Origin: Spinellus fusiger
Lineage: Eukaryota; Mucoromycota; Mucoromycetes; Mucorales; Phycomycetaceae
Length of the DNA stretch: 64,000 nucleotides
Reading direction: 5' to 3'
Assembly: GCA_025094145.1 (NCBI GenBank)
Contig: JALLLS010000037.1
Location: 186,001-250,000 of the forward strand
Under the pieces are notes generated by a model. That model saw nothing but the letters and a program-made list of their open reading frames with translations. It searched no databases and was not told where the DNA came from. Shown here one piece after another: positions 1-11,663 of this stretch; within the stretch, counting starts at the first letter, position 1, and the number at the start of each line of letters is the position of its first letter. A program made the position numbers and the translations under genes.

Positions 1-1066
1 TGGCTGTAAAGACAAGAAATAGAACAAGAATCACCCCAAAATTGCAACTCAGTCACTGATATTCTTCTCTTAACATAATGTGTTATCCTTAAGCCCACAC
101 TATTTGCAGCATAACACTGCTTAAGAAAGATGTATTACAGAACTTATAGAGTTAACTCTAGTGGTCATTGTCCATAAAATAGAACCAAATTCACTTACAT
201 TGAGAACTGTATAGTCATTTATTGACTCAATATTCATAATCACTTTAACAACTACTTCATTTTAACTGGTATTAACAGTGGTGCTTAATGATAACAGGGT
301 ATTGTTTCTAATAATGTCCTTTAGGCCCAAGACAAAAAGAGTGTGAATTATTTGACTTGTGAATTATTTGACTTGTGAGTTTTATGAGCGGAGGCTAGTA
401 TATTTATCACCAGAATAGAGAAATATAAATTATTATTTGTTTTGATACTCCCCTCTTTTTGTTATTTCCCACACTGCACATACAACTCAACACCCAAGTA
501 ATCGTCAATATGAGCATAACTGAGCAAGTTAATGTGCCATTATTAACAAAGAGAAACAATAGAAGGAGGTGATAGACACTACCAATGACTATTCTAGTGA
601 TAAAAAGGTAAACAGTGTCTTCATCTGGGCTATAGCTTATTCTAATGTACAAGATACTCATTGTATTGTTATTAGGCAAGTAAATACTCTTTTCAAGTCA
701 GTCCCAGGTGGTCTTGTACAAGGTCAATAATGTATAGGGTATACTCCTGAGCATAGTTATCTATCTCCCAAGGATAAATCACAACACTTTTAGGGTGTGG
801 ATTCTATTGCTATGAGGGAATGCACTTGGGCAGTAGCTATAGTCATAATATAGTATTAGCTACATTATTATAATAAACAATTTTATTCATAAACAATATA
901 TTTTACTGATAATACAATTTGATACTGAGGTATCCACAAAAGGAAATATTATTTTTGATATCCATAAACCTTTCGTTTTAAATGCAGTTCCATAAAAGAC
1001 AAGAAATTTTCAGTTTTAAAGGTCGAAGATATCATCGCTTAAAGGCCAGAAAAATCTCCTGGTGTG
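1..1066 (-). mobile_element. MITE-T copy 1 (left arm of palindrome, cut by window start)
   Basis: This is a non-autonomous TA-flanked element continuing beyond the window start. Its sequence matches the copy at 26678-27963 in the same orientation. The right terminus reads ...AATCTCCTGGTGTG followed by TA at 1067-1068, which is also the TA of the next copy in opposite orientation. It contains no transposase. The 90-codon ORF at 407-679 (minus) recurs identically in the other arm and is not gene-like. It is assigned to the Tc1/mariner-type MITEs from the TA flanks and the CACACC... termini. Confidence 0.8.
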
Positions 1067-2135
1067 TACACACCCAAAGATATTTTTGGCCTTTAAGCGA
1101 TAATATTTCCTTCTTTTTACGTCACGGATTTCTTTCTTTTTATGGATATGTGATTAAAGTCAAAGGTCTGCAAGTATCCAAATTATTATTTCCTTTTGTA
1201 GTATACCTCAGTATCAAATTGTATTATCAGTAAAATATATTGTTTATGAATAAAATTGTTTATTATAATAATGTAGCTAATACTATATTATGACTATAGC
1301 TACTGCCCAAGTGCATTCCCTCATAGCAATAGAATCCACACCCTAAAAGTGTTGTGATTTATCCTTGGGAGATAGATAACTATGCTCAGGAGTATACCCT
1401 ATACATTATTGACCTTGTACAAGACCACCTGGGACTGACTTGAAAAGAGTATTTACTTGCCTAATAACAATACAATGAGTATCTTGTACATTAGAATAAG
1501 CTATAGCCCAGATGAAGACACTGTTTACCTTTTTATCACTAGAATAGTCATTGGTAGTGTCTATCACCTCCTTCTATTGTTTCTCTTTGTTAATAATGGC
1601 ACATTAACTTGCTCAGTTATGCTCATATTGACGATTACTTGGGTGTTGAGTTGTATGTGCAGTGTGGGAAATAACAAAAAGAGGGGAGTATCAAAACAAA
1701 TAATAATTTATATTTCTCTATTCTGGTGATAAATATACTAGCCTCCGCTCATAAAACTCACAAGTCAAATAATTCACAAGTCAAATAATTCACACTCTTT
1801 TTGTCTTGGGCCTAAAGGACATTATTAGAAACAATACCCTGTTATCATTAAGCACCACTGTTAATACCAGTTAAAATGAAGTAGTTGTTAAAGTGATTAT
1901 GAATATTGAGTCAATAAATGACTATACAGTTCTCAATGTAAGTGAATTTGGTTCTATTTTATGGACAATGACCACTAGAGTTAACTCTATAAGTTCTGTA
2001 ATACATCTTTCTTAAGCAGTGTTATGCTGCAAATAGTGTGGGCTTAAGGATAACACATTATGTTAAGAGAAGAATATCAGTGACTGAGTTGCAGTTTTGG
2101 GGTGATTCTTGTTCTATTTTTTGTCTTTACAGCCA
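1..2135. repeat. Large inverted repeat (palindrome) made by two head-to-head MITE-T copies
   Basis: Left and right arms are reverse complements with the centre at about 1068 (GGTGTGTACACACC). The outer ~930 nt of each arm are almost identical; two single-base differences were seen near the ends (around 29 and 42 on the left). The inner ~140 nt on each side of the centre are clearly diverged. The identical 90-codon ORFs at 407-679 (minus) and 1457-1729 (plus) illustrate the symmetry. Confidence 0.9.
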
Positions 2136-2310
2136 ATTCTATACTTTTCAATTGCTAAGTCAATTATCTTTGTTCTGATAGGCAGGCAGAGTTTGAAATC
2201 GACCATCTGGACAACAAAAAGGCATTTTCAAACACATTAGCCAATCATAAGAAAATTTTGATTTTATCCTCAGAATATTTCTTTTTATATCCCAAAAATC
2301 TCCTGGTGTG
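1069..2310 (+). mobile_element. MITE-T copy 2 (right arm of palindrome)
   Basis: The element is 1242 bp long. It starts CACACCCAAAGATATTTTTGG after TA 1067-1068 and ends AAAATCTCCTGGTGTG before TA 2311-2312. It is the reverse complement of the left arm: positions pair so that coordinates sum to 2136 (for example 1 with 2135). The last ~400 bp (1903-2310) are essentially identical to 7218-7625. There is no transposase. Confidence 0.8.
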
Positions 2311-2312
2311 TA

Positions 2313-4445
2313 TGTTCACAAAAGAGTGAGACAGTTTTAAATTAAATATAGCATGACCCAAGTTATGGAAGAATCTTTTCACACTATAATCAGCCCTAGA
2401 TATTATGCAAGATGTTATGAAGATAGTATCATATAAGTTCTCAGAGGACTTGTAGATATATAAGATGGATTACTGGCAAAATTATACACAGCAAAGAGAT
2501 CGATAGTCAATGTAGGCTAAGCCGTTAGTTTTTTGACTTCTTGGCAGGATGCTCATCTTGCATTGACAGAAACAGTGACAGGAGGATAGCAAGAGGTAAC
2601 ACAACACAATACAATACAATAACAGAAAGAAGTTTTCCTATAAAAACCTAATAGTAGGTCCAGAGCGACTATGTCACAGAGACATATTTCCTGAAAAATA
2701 GTAAAGAACGAATGTATACTTAAGAAATATATAACAGGTATTTCTATAGACAGTCTATCTTAAACTTCAGGTGTTAAGACATTTAGCATATATAGTTATA
2801 TGGCCTTAGTACCATATCACAAACTAAGCCAACAATCGTCAAGTCTACCTACCACACAATAAGATAAAATATTCATTATCAAAAATATCAAACCATATAA
2901 GATACTGAATTCTATACACACTATATTTAGTGTAGAGAAATAAAGAGAGAAAACAAGCTGTATTGGAAAACATACAGATTTGTTTCTTCTGATCATTTTA
3001 TATATCTAATTGCTATTACTGTGTAATACTCTTTATTAAATCTTATACTGTAGCAAACAATTAAATGTTACTTGACTCTATTATCTTACAATATATATTT
3101 ATGTAGGATCTCGAAGTATTTCTTTTAGGTCTCTCAGAAAATAAAAGTATTCTACTGAACTACTGTTTGGTCCATCAACTATATTTTAACTTGTGCATTA
3201 ATAATGATGCTCACATAACATAAATGAATGTCTATATCAACATATTTAGTTTTAACTAGAACCTAAACCAGACATTCACCGACTCTATTGTAATGTTAAG
3301 GATATATGATAATAGAAATAGGAATGGGTATAAGACACAACCTTGTAGTAGAGTATATGATACTTTTTATTATGTCTATATCGTCTATTATTTATACTAG
3401 TTCTTGACTATGGATCTACTAGTAGTTTTCCTTCTATGAGTTATTGGCTTTCTATCTATCATAGTCTTGTTCTCAACACTCTTCGTCTTGGTTTACATGT
3501 CAGTCCGTTAGGTCACGGGATCGACATATGAAACATTGTAAGTCCGGAATGGATTAACCATTACATTCATATCGGATTCTGAGTGACTTAATTTCTGTAT
3601 AATGGTTTGCTGAAACTATTAATAGCTTATATTGCTCGCTTTACAGTAGTCCTGTACTTTAGTATGCTATTCAACTTTCAGCTAGTATCTATAAATTAAG
3701 TTTCATTTTCGATTTTTAGATAATGAAAATAATATTGTAGAGCAATTTATAATTGTCGTTATGTATTTAACATTTTTCTCGTATATAGAGTAATATATTG
3801 CTTGTATTAAAGCCAATTCAAATGTGGTGTATTTTGCAGATACTATATTTTTGTATTAAAATTAAACGTGCTATTACTCATCCATGGATTTAATAAAATA
3901 AGGTTTTTTTAATACTAATGTTCACTAATAGGAAGACATGTTGAAAGTATCAAACGTGCATTTGTCCTTGTAAAGGTCAATAACCCGAGATTAAATAGAA
4001 TTCGTAAAAAGTGGAAAGTATATCTGTAAATTCAGCCTATCAAAGAAGAGAAAATGATGAGAAAAGCATATATATGTTAAGCTTTGCTAAGGATTAGTCG
4101 ATGTAAGATTAATAATATCAAACAATAGTGATTACATAATCGCTTTTTTAAATTAATCATAGTTTTACTTAGCGAAAAGACGCAAACTTTCTTTTTAGCT
4201 TAACCAGCCTTTTCCTTTACAATAAAATGACAAGAGAACCTTATACACTTTAGCCAATGAATACGTCATCTCAATTTATCCTTCTCATATTATCCTTATA
4301 TGGCCTTAAACAATTCGTGTGTTACCTTGTCTGCTTACGACTTGTCGCTATCCAAAGACACTAGTTAAACGTGTATGCACTGTAGTAGCTTAATAGAAAA
4401 TCAGCAGATCCAACCGCCGCAACAAAACAGTGATCTGTCAAAAAC
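2313..4445. other. Non-coding stretch upstream of oxidoreductase copy 1
   Basis: I see no coding ORF in this AT-rich region. It is repeated at 7628-9758. The part 3280-3570 resembles, in reverse complement, an insert found inside the MITE-T at 27226-27510, so it probably holds a further short repeat family. The last part should hold the promoter of the gene at 4509. Confidence 0.6.
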
Positions 4446-4453
4446 TATAAAAG
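4446..4453 (+). promoter_or_regulatory. TATA box of oxidoreductase copy 1
   Basis: The sequence TATAAAAG lies 56 nt before the ATG at 4509. The same element in the context ACTATAAAAGACAC is present in front of all three paralogues (4446, 9759 and 17156 on the minus strand). This conservation supports a core-promoter role. Confidence 0.6.
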
Positions 4454-4508
4454 ACACTGTTAGTTTTGAGATCCCCATTATTTTCATCACACTATTCCTT
4501 CTATTAAC

Positions 4509-5546
4509 ATGGTCTCAAACACTAAAGTCATCTTCTCCAAGATCCCCATTGGTCTTCCTGTCGTTGGTGAACACCTGACTGTTAGAAAAGATGAGATCAA
4601 TCTTGACAAGGAGCTCGCTGAGGATGAATTTCTCATCAAGACACTTTATCTTTCTGTTGATCCCTACATGCGTCCTCGTATGCGTGATGCAAGCATTGAC
4701 TCGTACACACCCGCATTCCCTCTGAATGAGCCTATGAACGGCCATGCCATTAGTGTTGTTCTTAAGTCCAATAACGACAAATTCAAGGTTGATGATTTAG
4801 TCTATGGTATGGCCTACTTTTCTGAATACACACACGTCCCTGCTGCCTTTGCCAGTTACTTTGAAGTGCGCAATGAGTTCCGCGAATCAAAGTTTCCCCT
4901 CTCTTATTCGGTTGGTGTCCTGGGCATGCCTGGAATGACAGCCTACACTGGTTTGCTCAACATTGGTAAACCCAAAGCTGGTGAGACTCTCTATGTATCT
5001 GCTGCTTCTGGTGCTGTGGGTCAGTTGGTGGGTCAAATTGGAAAGGTTCTCGGTCTTCATGTCGTTGGATCAGCTGGTTCAGAAGACAAAGTACAGTGCC
5101 TCAAGGACATTGGATTTGATGGTGTCTTCAACTACAAGACAGGTGATATCAGCTCCAAGCTCAAGGGGTTGTGCCCCAAAGGCATTGACATCTACTTTGA
5201 TAATGTGGGTGGTGAGATGCTCGATATTGTGCTTGAACAAGCCAACACCTTTGGTCGCATTATAGCTTGCGGCATGATCTCTCAGTACAACAGTCTTGAC
5301 ACTTACCAGATCAAGAATATCTTGAATGTTGTTTCCAAGAGATTAGTGCTTCAGGGAATGATTGTTTTTGATTATGAAAGTCAGACTGAAGAGTTCAGAA
5401 CTACAATGACTGCATGGTTGAAGGATGGCAAAGTGCAGTACAAAGAAACTGTTGCTGAGGGTATTGAGAACACACCCCAAGCATTATTGGACTTATTCCA
5501 GGGCAAAAACTTTGGAAAACAAGTTGTTAAAGTAGCTGATTTGTAA
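4509..5546 (+). CDS. NADP-dependent MDR oxidoreductase (PTGR1/alkenal reductase type), copy 1
   Basis: This is a single-exon gene of 345 aa in the zinc-independent medium-chain dehydrogenase/reductase superfamily, leukotriene B4 dehydrogenase/prostaglandin reductase branch. That family reduces the C=C bond of alpha,beta-unsaturated aldehydes and ketones with NADPH in the cytosol. Visible motifs are DPYMR (residues 51-55, a family hallmark), the Rossmann nucleotide loop AASGAVG (165-171), the NYK lysine (210) expected near the NADP 2'-phosphate, YFDNVGGE (229-236) and CGMISQYN (254-261). The length is normal for the family. The start is the ATG just after the TATA-containing leader, and AATAAA follows the stop at 5578. 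It is identical to the copy at 9822-10859 and diverged from the one at 16065-17102. The exact substrate cannot be told. Confidence 0.9.
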   Translation: MVSNTKVIFSKIPIGLPVVGEHLTVRKDEINLDKELAEDEFLIKTLYLSVDPYMRPRMRDASIDSYTPAFPLNEPMNGHAISVVLKSNNDKFKVDDLVYGMAYFSEYTHVPAAFASYFEVRNEFRESKFPLSYSVGVLGMPGMTAYTGLLNIGKPKAGETLYVSAASGAVGQLVGQIGKVLGLHVVGSAGSEDKVQCLKDIGFDGVFNYKTGDISSKLKGLCPKGIDIYFDNVGGEMLDIVLEQANTFGRIIACGMISQYNSLDTYQIKNILNVVSKRLVLQGMIVFDYESQTEEFRTTMTAWLKDGKVQYKETVAEGIENTPQALLDLFQGKNFGKQVVKVADL

Positions 5547-6350
5547 TATGTATATAAAAAAAAGTAAAAAAGTAAACAATAAAACCTTATTCTGAATGAA
5601 TTACATTATAGTCTTGATACATTTTTAATTATTCGACTTTTTATATGGTCGTCTCTCTTATATCTTTATGATTATTGTGAGATCTATACGCTTATTAAAA
5701 AAACTACTCTATTTAGAAAGGCAGTTGCATGAAATGCATATAGACACAATTATGGTACAGCTTACATTGATTTCATTTGATAATTTATACCCTTAAGTTA
5801 GTAGTATCTTTATAAATACACACACAAACAGTTTTGTTTGCGTATATTATTCCTTTTATAAACAAAAACATTATAAAAATTATCATTATGTATCATGTTT
5901 AAAATATAATTTCATGTATGTTAACAGTTAAATAAATAAACATATATATAAATACCTTCTGTGTTTATGATGTATAGCATAGGCTTTATATAATATTGTT
6001 ATTATAATTCTTAGAAACATAGATTTGCTATGGCCACCTTAAAAACTCATGCATTCCTCTTTTTTCCATAAATGTTCTAAACACGGTACTGCTTTTATCA
6101 TAAAGACAACAAGTGTCGTGTTCCGACTTCAATCCAAAATATTCTCTATGAATTGGTCAACATGAGTAGTATGCTGTGACATTCAGAATACTCTATGTAA
6201 GCTTGAGTGCACACAAGTACCATAGTACATCTCTGTATCATCTCACTAATCGGTCGTAACTACAAATCAACCTTCTAAGCTCAGTGTACCATCGGACACT
6301 TAATAAAAGCTACTATCATCTATATATCTTTAGTGGATAAGTATGACCTA
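5547..6350. other. Intergenic, downstream of oxidoreductase copy 1
   Basis: This stretch is AT-rich, with an AATAAA signal at 5578-5583 just after the stop codon and no further gene visible up to the MITE-T at 6351. It is duplicated at 10860-11663. Confidence 0.6.
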
Positions 6351-7625
6351 CACACCCAAAGATTTTTCTGGCTTTTAGGCGGTGATATCCCCTTCCTTTT
6401 ACGTCCATCCCAAATATTGCCCTTATATAGAAATGTGTTTAAAATCAAAGGTTTGCAAGTATCTAAATTATTGTTTCCTTTTGTGGATATCTCAATATTA
6501 AATTGTATTATCAATGGAATATATTGTTTATTGTCGTGAAGACATTTTCCATATTTGGATGGATCACTTCTTTTGGAATGAGCACTCATTTATTACCAAA
6601 CTAAGAAGGAGACTCTATTGAATATCAAGGGATGTCGATAGTTCAGAGCATTTCGATAGTTAGCCCCTGAATCTATACGATTAGAAAAGTATAAAAGACG
6701 TAGTAATTCCATTTAATAAACAACAGAGTTTAACTACACGTTCTACTGTTCCGTATACCTTTGGCCTAAAAACCCAAAGACGACATTATGAATAAAATTG
6801 TTTATTGTAATAGTATAGATAATACTATAGTATGACTATAGCTACTGCTGTTCTAGGTGTATTCCTTCATAGCAATAGAATATATACCCTAAAAGCTTTG
6901 TACTTTATCCTTGGGTGATAGATAACTATGCTCAGGAGTATATCCTAGACACTGTTGATAGTATAGAAGACCATCTGAGACTGACTTGAAAGGAGTCTTT
7001 ACTTGCCTAATAACAATACAATGAGTGTTTTGTGGATTACAATGAGCTCAAACCCAGATGAAGACACTGTTTACCTTTTTACTATCAGAATAGTCTTTGG
7101 TGGTGTCTACAATCTCCTTCTATTGTTTCTCTTTGTTAATAATGGCACATTACCTTGCTCAGTTATGCTCATCTTGACGAGTACTTGGGTGTTAAGTTGT
7201 ATGTACAGTGTTTATGGATATTGAGTCAATAAATGACTATACAGTTCTCAATGTAAGTGAATTTGGTTCTATTTTATGGACAATGACCACTAGAGTTAAC
7301 TCTATAAGTTCTGTAATACATCTTTCTTAAGCAGTGTTATGCTGCAAATAGTGTGGGCTTAAGGATAACACATTATGTTAAGAGAAGAATATCAGTGACT
7401 GAGTTGCAGTTTTGGGGTGATTCTTGTTCTATTTTTTGTCTTTACAGCCAATTCTATACTTTTCAATTGCTAAGTCAATTATCTTTGTTCTGATAGGCAG
7501 GCAGAGTTTGAAATCGACCATCTGGACAACAAAAAGGCATTTTCAAACACATTAGCCAATCATAAGAAAATTTTGATTTTATCCTCAGAATATTTCTTTT
7601 TATATCCCAAAAATCTCCTGGTGTG
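6351..7625 (+). mobile_element. MITE-T copy 3 (chimeric)
   Basis: The element is 1275 bp, flanked by TA at 6349-6350 and 7626-7627. It starts CACACCCAAAGATTTTTCTGG and ends AATCTCCTGGTGTG. The left part (to 7217) matches the copy at 11664, while the right part (7218-7625) matches the copy at 1903-2310. It is therefore a recombinant of its two neighbours. Small ORFs in it are not conserved as genes. Confidence 0.85.
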
Positions 7626-7627
7626 TA

Positions 7628-9758
7628 TGTTCACAAAAGAGTGAGACAGTTTTAAATTAAATATAGCATGACCCAAGTTATGGAAGAATCTTTTCACACT
7701 ATAATCAGCCCTAGATATTATGCAAGATGTTATGAAGATAGTATCATATAAGTTCTCAGAGGACTTGTAGATATATAAGATGGATTACTGGCAAAATTAT
7801 ACACAGCAAAGAGATCGATAGTCAATGTAGGCTAAGCCGTTAGTTTTTTGACTTCTTGGCAGGATGCTCATCTTGCATTGACAGAAACAGTGACAGGAGG
7901 ATAGCAAGAGGTAACACAACACAATACAATACAATAACAGAAAGAAGTTTTCCTATAAAAACCTAATAGTAGGTCCAGAGCGACTATGTCACAGAGACAT
8001 ATTTCCTGAAAAATAGTAAAGAACGAATGTATACTTAAGAAATATATAACAGGTATTTCTATAGACAGTCTATCTTAAACTTCAGGTGTTAAGACATTTA
8101 GCATATATAGTTATATGGCCTTAGTACCATATCACAAACTAAGCCAACAATCGTCAAGTCTACCTATCACACAATAAGATAAAATATTCATTATCAAAAA
8201 TATCAAACCATATAAGATACTGAATTCTATACACACTATATTTAGTGTAGAGAAATAAAGAGAGAAAACAAGCTGTATTGGAAAACATACAGATTTGTTT
8301 CTTCTGATCATTTTATATATCTAATTGCTATTACTGTGTAATACTCTTTATTAAATCTTATACTGTAGCAAACAATTAAATGTTACTTGACTCTATTATC
8401 TTACAATATATATTTATGTAGGATCTCGAAGTATTTCTTTTAGGTCTCTCAGAAAATAAAAGTATTCTACTGAACTACTGTTTGGTCCATCAACTATATT
8501 TTAACTTGTGCATTAATAATGATGCTCACATAACATAAATGAATGTCTATATCAACATATTTAGTTTTAACTAGAACCTAAACCAGACATTCACCGACTC
8601 TATTGTAATGTTAAGGATATATGATAATAGAAATAGGAATGGGTATAAGACACAACCTTGTAGTAGAGTATATGATACTTTTTATTATGTCTATATCGTC
8701 TATTATTTATACTAGTTCTTGACTATGGATCTACTAGTAGTTTTCCTTCTATGAGTTATTGGCTTATCTATCATAGTCTTGTTCTCAACACTCTTCGTCT
8801 TGGTTTACATGTCAGTCCGTTAGGTCACGGGATCGACATATGAAACATTGTAAGTCCGGAATGGATTAACCATTACATTCATATCGGATTCTGAGTGACT
8901 TAATTTCTGTATAATGGTTTGCTGAAACTATTAATAGCTTATATTGCTCGCTTTACAGTAGTCCTGTACTTTAGTATGCTATTCAACTTTCAGCTAGTAT
9001 CTATAAATTAAGTTTCATTTTCGATTTTTAGATAATGAAAATAATATTGTAGAGCAATTTATAATTGTCGTTATGTATTTAACATTTTTCTCGTATATAG
9101 AGTAATATATTGCTTGTATTAAAGCCAATTCAAATGTGGTGTATTTTGCAGATACTATATTTTTGTATTAAAATTAAACGTGCTATTACTCATCCATGGA
9201 TTTAATAAAATAAGGTTTTTTTAATACTAATGTTCACTAATAGGAAGACATGTTGAAAGTATCAAACGTGCATTTGTCCTTGTAAAGGTCAATAACCCGA
9301 GATTAAATAGAATTCGTAAAAAGTGGAAAGTATATCTGTAAATTCAGCCTATCAGAAGAAGAGAAAATGATGAGAAAAGCATATATATGTTAAGCTTTGC
9401 TAAGGATTAGTCGATGTAAGATTAATAATATCAAACAATAGTGATTACATAATCGCTTTTTTAAATTAATCATAGTTTTACTTAGCGAAAAGACGCAAAC
9501 TTTCTTTTTAGCTTAACCAGCCTTTTCCTTTACAATAAAATGACAAGAGAACCTTATACACTTTAGCCAATGAATACGTCATCTCAATTTATCCTTCTCA
9601 TATTATCCTTATATGGCCTTAAACAATTCGTGTGTTACCTTGTCTGCTTACGACTTGTCGCTATCCAAAGACACTAGTTAAACGTGTATGCACTGTAGTA
9701 GCTTAATAGAAAATCAGCAGATCCAACCGCCGCAACAAAACAGTGATCTGTCAAAAAC
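7628..9758. other. Non-coding stretch upstream of oxidoreductase copy 2
   Basis: This is the duplicate of 2313-4445. No gene is seen. Confidence 0.6.
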
Positions 9759-9766
9759 TATAAAAG
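9759..9766 (+). promoter_or_regulatory. TATA box of oxidoreductase copy 2
   Basis: TATAAAAG occurs in the same context as at 4446, 56 nt before the ATG at 9822. Confidence 0.55.
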
Positions 9767-9821
9767 ACACTGTTAGTTTTGAGATCCCCATTATTTTCAT
9801 CACACTATTCCTTCTATTAAC

Positions 9822-10859
9822 ATGGTCTCAAACACTAAAGTCATCTTCTCCAAGATCCCCATTGGTCTTCCTGTCGTTGGTGAACACCTGACTGTTAGAA
9901 AAGATGAGATCAATCTTGACAAGGAGCTCGCTGAGGATGAATTTCTCATCAAGACACTTTATCTTTCTGTTGATCCCTACATGCGTCCTCGTATGCGTGA
10001 TGCAAGCATTGACTCGTACACACCCGCATTCCCTCTGAATGAGCCTATGAACGGCCATGCCATTAGTGTTGTTCTTAAGTCCAATAACGACAAATTCAAG
10101 GTTGATGATTTAGTCTATGGTATGGCCTACTTTTCTGAATACACACACGTCCCTGCTGCCTTTGCCAGTTACTTTGAAGTGCGCAATGAGTTCCGCGAAT
10201 CAAAGTTTCCCCTCTCTTATTCGGTTGGTGTCCTGGGCATGCCTGGAATGACAGCCTACACTGGTTTGCTCAACATTGGTAAACCCAAAGCTGGTGAGAC
10301 TCTCTATGTATCTGCTGCTTCTGGTGCTGTGGGTCAGTTGGTGGGTCAAATTGGAAAGGTTCTCGGTCTTCATGTCGTTGGATCAGCTGGTTCAGAAGAC
10401 AAAGTACAGTGCCTCAAGGACATTGGATTTGATGGTGTCTTCAACTACAAGACAGGTGATATCAGCTCCAAGCTCAAGGGGTTGTGCCCCAAAGGCATTG
10501 ACATCTACTTTGATAATGTGGGTGGTGAGATGCTCGATATTGTGCTTGAACAAGCCAACACCTTTGGTCGCATTATAGCTTGCGGCATGATCTCTCAGTA
10601 CAACAGTCTTGACACTTACCAGATCAAGAATATCTTGAATGTTGTTTCCAAGAGATTAGTGCTTCAGGGAATGATTGTTTTTGATTATGAAAGTCAGACT
10701 GAAGAGTTCAGAACTACAATGACTGCATGGTTGAAGGATGGCAAAGTGCAGTACAAAGAAACTGTTGCTGAGGGTATTGAGAACACACCCCAAGCATTAT
10801 TGGACTTATTCCAGGGCAAAAACTTTGGAAAACAAGTTGTTAAAGTAGCTGATTTGTAA
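9822..10859 (+). CDS. NADP-dependent MDR oxidoreductase (PTGR1/alkenal reductase type), copy 2
   Basis: The 345-aa protein is identical to the one at 4509-5546, with the same DPYMR, AASGAVG and YFDNVGGE motifs. Promoter, 5' leader and 3' flank are duplicated too, so both copies should be expressed alike. It belongs to unit 2 of the 5.3 kb tandem duplication and probably raises the dosage of the same enzyme. No inactivating change is seen. Confidence 0.9.
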   Translation: MVSNTKVIFSKIPIGLPVVGEHLTVRKDEINLDKELAEDEFLIKTLYLSVDPYMRPRMRDASIDSYTPAFPLNEPMNGHAISVVLKSNNDKFKVDDLVYGMAYFSEYTHVPAAFASYFEVRNEFRESKFPLSYSVGVLGMPGMTAYTGLLNIGKPKAGETLYVSAASGAVGQLVGQIGKVLGLHVVGSAGSEDKVQCLKDIGFDGVFNYKTGDISSKLKGLCPKGIDIYFDNVGGEMLDIVLEQANTFGRIIACGMISQYNSLDTYQIKNILNVVSKRLVLQGMIVFDYESQTEEFRTTMTAWLKDGKVQYKETVAEGIENTPQALLDLFQGKNFGKQVVKVADL

Positions 10860-11663
10860 TATGTATATAAAAAAAAGTAAAAAAGTAAACAATAAAACCT
10901 TATTCTGAATGAATTACATTATAGTCTTGATACATTTTTAATTATTCGACTTTTTATATGGTCGTCTCTCTTATATCTTTATGATTATTGTGAGATCTAT
11001 ACGCTTATTAAAAAAACTACTCTATTTAGAAAGGCAGTTGCATGAAATGCATATAGACACAATTATGGTACAGCTTACATTGATTTCATTTGATAATTTA
11101 TACCCTTAAGTTAGTAGTATCTTTATAAATACACACACAAACAGTTTTGTTTGCGTATATTATTCCTTTTATAAACAAAAACATTATAAAAATTATCATT
11201 ATGTATCATGTTTAAAATATAATTTCATGTATGTTAACAGTTAAATAAATAAACATATATATAAATACCTTCTGTGTTTATGATGTATAGCATAGGCTTT
11301 ATATAATATTGTTATTATAATTCTTAGAAACATAGATTTGCTATGGCCACCTTAAAAACTCATGCATTCCTCTTTTTTCCATAAATGTTCTAAACACGGT
11401 ACTGCTTTTATCATAAAGACAACAAGTGTCGTGTTCCGACTTCAATCCAAAATATTCTCTATGAATTGGTCAACATGAGTAGTATGCTGTGACATTCAGA
11501 ATACTCTATGTAAGCTTGAGTGCACACAAGTACCATAGTACATCTCTGTATCATCTCACTAATCGGTCGTAACTACAAATCAACCTTCTAAGCTCAGTGT
11601 ACCATCGGACACTTAATAAAAGCTACTATCATCTATATATCTTTAGTGGATAAGTATGACCTA
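10860..11663. other. Intergenic, downstream of oxidoreductase copy 2
   Basis: This is a copy of 5547-6350 and shows no gene. Confidence 0.6.

Larger units (their letters stand above)
1903..7217 (+). repeat. Tandem duplication, unit 1 (5.3 kb)
   Basis: This unit is followed directly by unit 2 at 7218-12530. The offset between units is 5315 at the left and 5313 after two small indels. Differences noticed by eye are a C/T at 2852/8167, a 3-nt indel near 3453/8765 and a 1-nt indel near 4042/9355. The unit holds the right part of a MITE-T, ~2.2 kb of non-coding DNA, an oxidoreductase gene, and the left part of the next MITE-T. Confidence 0.92.

Noticed and set aside
407..1729. Two identical 90-codon ORFs in opposite orientation (407-679 and 1457-1729)
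   Set aside because: They are mirror images caused by the palindrome. The other MITE-T copies have truncated or changed versions, so no conserved coding is indicated.
4375..4578. 67-codon ORF overlapping the start of the oxidoreductase (also at 9688-9891)
   Set aside because: It overlaps the real start in another frame and spans the TATA box; the third paralogue lacks it.
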